A stretch of DNA of 6,807 bases. Origin: Acidobacteriota bacterium (GTDB lineage: Bacteria; Acidobacteriota; UBA4820; DSQY01). The stretch's first letter is position 1. Each line of letters opens with the position of its first letter. A program made the position numbers and the translations under genes. The stretch covers positions 1 to 6,807 of the forward strand of contig JAKAIJ010000141.1 in assembly GCA_021814355.1 (NCBI GenBank), in the 5' to 3' direction. The notes under the pieces were generated by a model. That model was not told the DNA's origin, made no database searches, and saw nothing but the letters and a program-made list of their open reading frames with translations. Positions 6,501-6,807 of the stretch are shown piece by piece.

Positions 6501-6807
6501 GGCCTGATCCTGACGCCCCTTCCGGCCACGCGCGCCGAGGTGGAGTCCCTGCGCGCCCTGGCCCCCGGAGCCTCCCTATGGCTCGGCCCGGAGGCCACGG
6601 AGGAGCGGGCCAAGGCGCTGCCCAGGAGTGCCGGGGTCGTCCATTTCGCCTGCCACGGCCTGGTGGACGAGCGCCACCCGCTGGAGTCGGCCCTCTGCCT
6701 CACGGTCCCCGCCGCGGGCGGACGCGAGGACGGTCTGCTCCACGCGTGGGAGATCTACGAGGGCGTCCGCGTGGAGGCGGACCTGGTGGTCCTCTCGGCC
6801 TGCGAGA
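3537..6807 (+). CDS. Exported PDZ-like/TPR/CHAT-domain protein, 3'-truncated
   Basis: At least 1090 residues; the frame is still open at the window edge. A signal peptide is clear (MIRRM, hydrophobic core, likely cleavage after ALA-SER-ALA at residue 21), so the protein should act outside the cytoplasm. Residues about 25-110 look PDZ-like: a V-x-V strand, the AGLAAGDTLAGW turn, and APRGEVVLVGRRGG. Helical repeats follow from about 118. The best TPR units start near 318, 359, 397, 438, 476, 519, 560, 602 and 642, a period of about 38-43 residues with GDLxxAExxxRxAL-type cores, typical of kinesin-light-chain TPRs. LERSRAKALL (720-729) and a charged, probably coiled-coil stretch (about 745-795) lead into the CHAT domain. 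That domain shows PDGALHYLPFAAL (903-915), VGFGDPAY (959-966), HFACHG (1036-1041) and LVVLSACE, ending at 1090. His1040 and Cys1089 are the expected caspase-like catalytic pair, so proteolytic activity is plausible. Only the last part of the CHAT domain is missing. Substrate and partners are unknown. The gene is divergent from the glucosaminidase gene. Confidence 0.9.
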   Translation, partial: MIRRMGAVVTALLVLPLAASAGRRGVVVRSVGAVSAPGLAGLAAGDTLAGWRNAGPRREAGGRFGDPFDWAVFVRDVAPRGEVVLVGRRGGARRTWTVGRGEWDVEVRATLPPEALAAFEAGAGYWGEERFPEAASVWEAAAQRARDRRRIVEAAWFLQRAAAARGRTGEVSREEADFLAAIRELDDAGRQEARALVQLAWASSLWRRSDLPAARRTFDEAIALVRQARGEGLWLASALLDEGALLDEMGENDAAAARYAQAEALCTRLAPGGLLEARLQTSMARLAWRRGDIAGQEAHLARAMADYEAAAPSGAGMADALVTYGLCRYDRGDLDAADLAFGRAAALGKNLGAGYNAGPALADQGMVRMDKGDLDAAEALYRDAIAVEESRAKGSMATAIVLNLLGISQWFRGDLAGAEATFRASLAIKERLVPRDVETAKGIMNLGALMKDRGDLGAAEELYRRAVERFRATAPGSTILAGAEYNLGILLSDEGRAEEAGGFLRGALAVMQAQAPDHLDTSEMLAGLAAVERERGNLAEAREMGHRAFAIAEGKAEGGPAAVEALLFLGSLSAGTGEPAEAEGFLRKALGIVEAATPDGLLAASVHTQLGALHRGRREYAEAERELGRSLEILRARAPGSERLVEALYEMGLTLRAEGRREEAIARLREAVAAVEALRGRVGGAQDRRAGFAAQYRHVFQALMELLVEAGRAEEAYGVLERSRAKALLAMLAERDLAFEADLPPELDRERRTAEEALAAAQAALDSEGGSDKARARLLEARRRREAVAEKVRAANPGLAELQYPRPLDLAGARAVLPPGTLLLAYAVGEERSLLFAVGPGPSDFSVYPLPAGAAALGREVRRFDEIVRGRGAVESEAKRLGARLLSPAAREFARARRLLICPDGALHYLPFAALQAPGSRAGRYRPLVEALPIHQTLSATLYARLGRARAVREGEPAVGFGDPAYPAAADAAGLSGLPPAVRGLLERGLILTPLPATRAEVESLRALAPGASLWLGPEATEERAKALPRSAGVVHFACHGLVDERHPLESALCLTVPAAGGREDGLLHAWEIYEGVRVEADLVVLSACE
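4530..4669 (+). repeat. Exact 20-base repeat in consecutive TPR units
   Basis: The 20 bases at 4530-4549 recur exactly at 4650-4669, 120 bases (40 codons) apart, both encoding the GDLDAAD/E core of adjacent TPRs. Related but diverged copies occur near 4773 (GDLAGAE) and 4896 (GDLGAAE). The spacing equals one repeat unit, which points to tandem duplication or gene conversion within the TPR array. Confidence 0.6.

Noticed and set aside
3537..6807. A CRISPR-linked (type III-E, Craspase-like) TPR-CHAT effector
   Set aside because: No CRISPR repeats or cas-like coding are present in the window, and this protein has a signal peptide, which argues against a cytoplasmic CRISPR partner role.

Overview
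The window is very GC-rich, with a strong G/C preference at third codon positions and long spurious open frames on the opposite strands of the real genes. It looks like chromosomal DNA of a high-GC Gram-negative-type bacterium. An Acidobacteriota or Myxococcota/Deltaproteobacteria-like source would fit the PDZ-TPR-CHAT architecture, but nothing here fixes the taxon. I see no rRNA, tRNA, CRISPR array, transposase or phage gene.

Layout. (1) Bases 2-2530, plus strand: the 3' part of a large AddA/RecB-type helicase-nuclease gene. Helicase motifs from II onward and a complete C-terminal PD-(D/E)XK nuclease are present; the Walker A end lies before the window. (2) Bases 2544-3254, minus strand: a short exported glucosaminidase (GH73-type) gene, convergent with the helicase gene and only 13 bases from it. 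(3) Bases 3255-3536: a 282-base divergent intergenic region. It holds a good sigma70-like promoter for the glucosaminidase gene, a G+C-rich hairpin in that gene's leader, a 62-base imperfect inverted repeat, and a weaker extended -10 promoter for the rightward gene. (4) Bases 3537-6807 and beyond, plus strand: a very large exported protein with an N-terminal PDZ-like segment, about nine or more kinesin-light-chain-type TPRs, a charged helical linker and a CHAT (caspase-like) protease domain. It is cut by the window edge just after the catalytic Cys motif.

How they relate. The helicase-nuclease is most likely a housekeeping double-strand-break repair enzyme and appears functionally separate. 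The glucosaminidase and the TPR-CHAT protein are transcribed divergently from one region and both carry export signals, so joint action at the cell envelope is possible but is inference only. The parts most worth a second look are the exported PDZ-TPR-CHAT protease-like protein and the structured intergenic region. There is no direct evidence here for a defence system.
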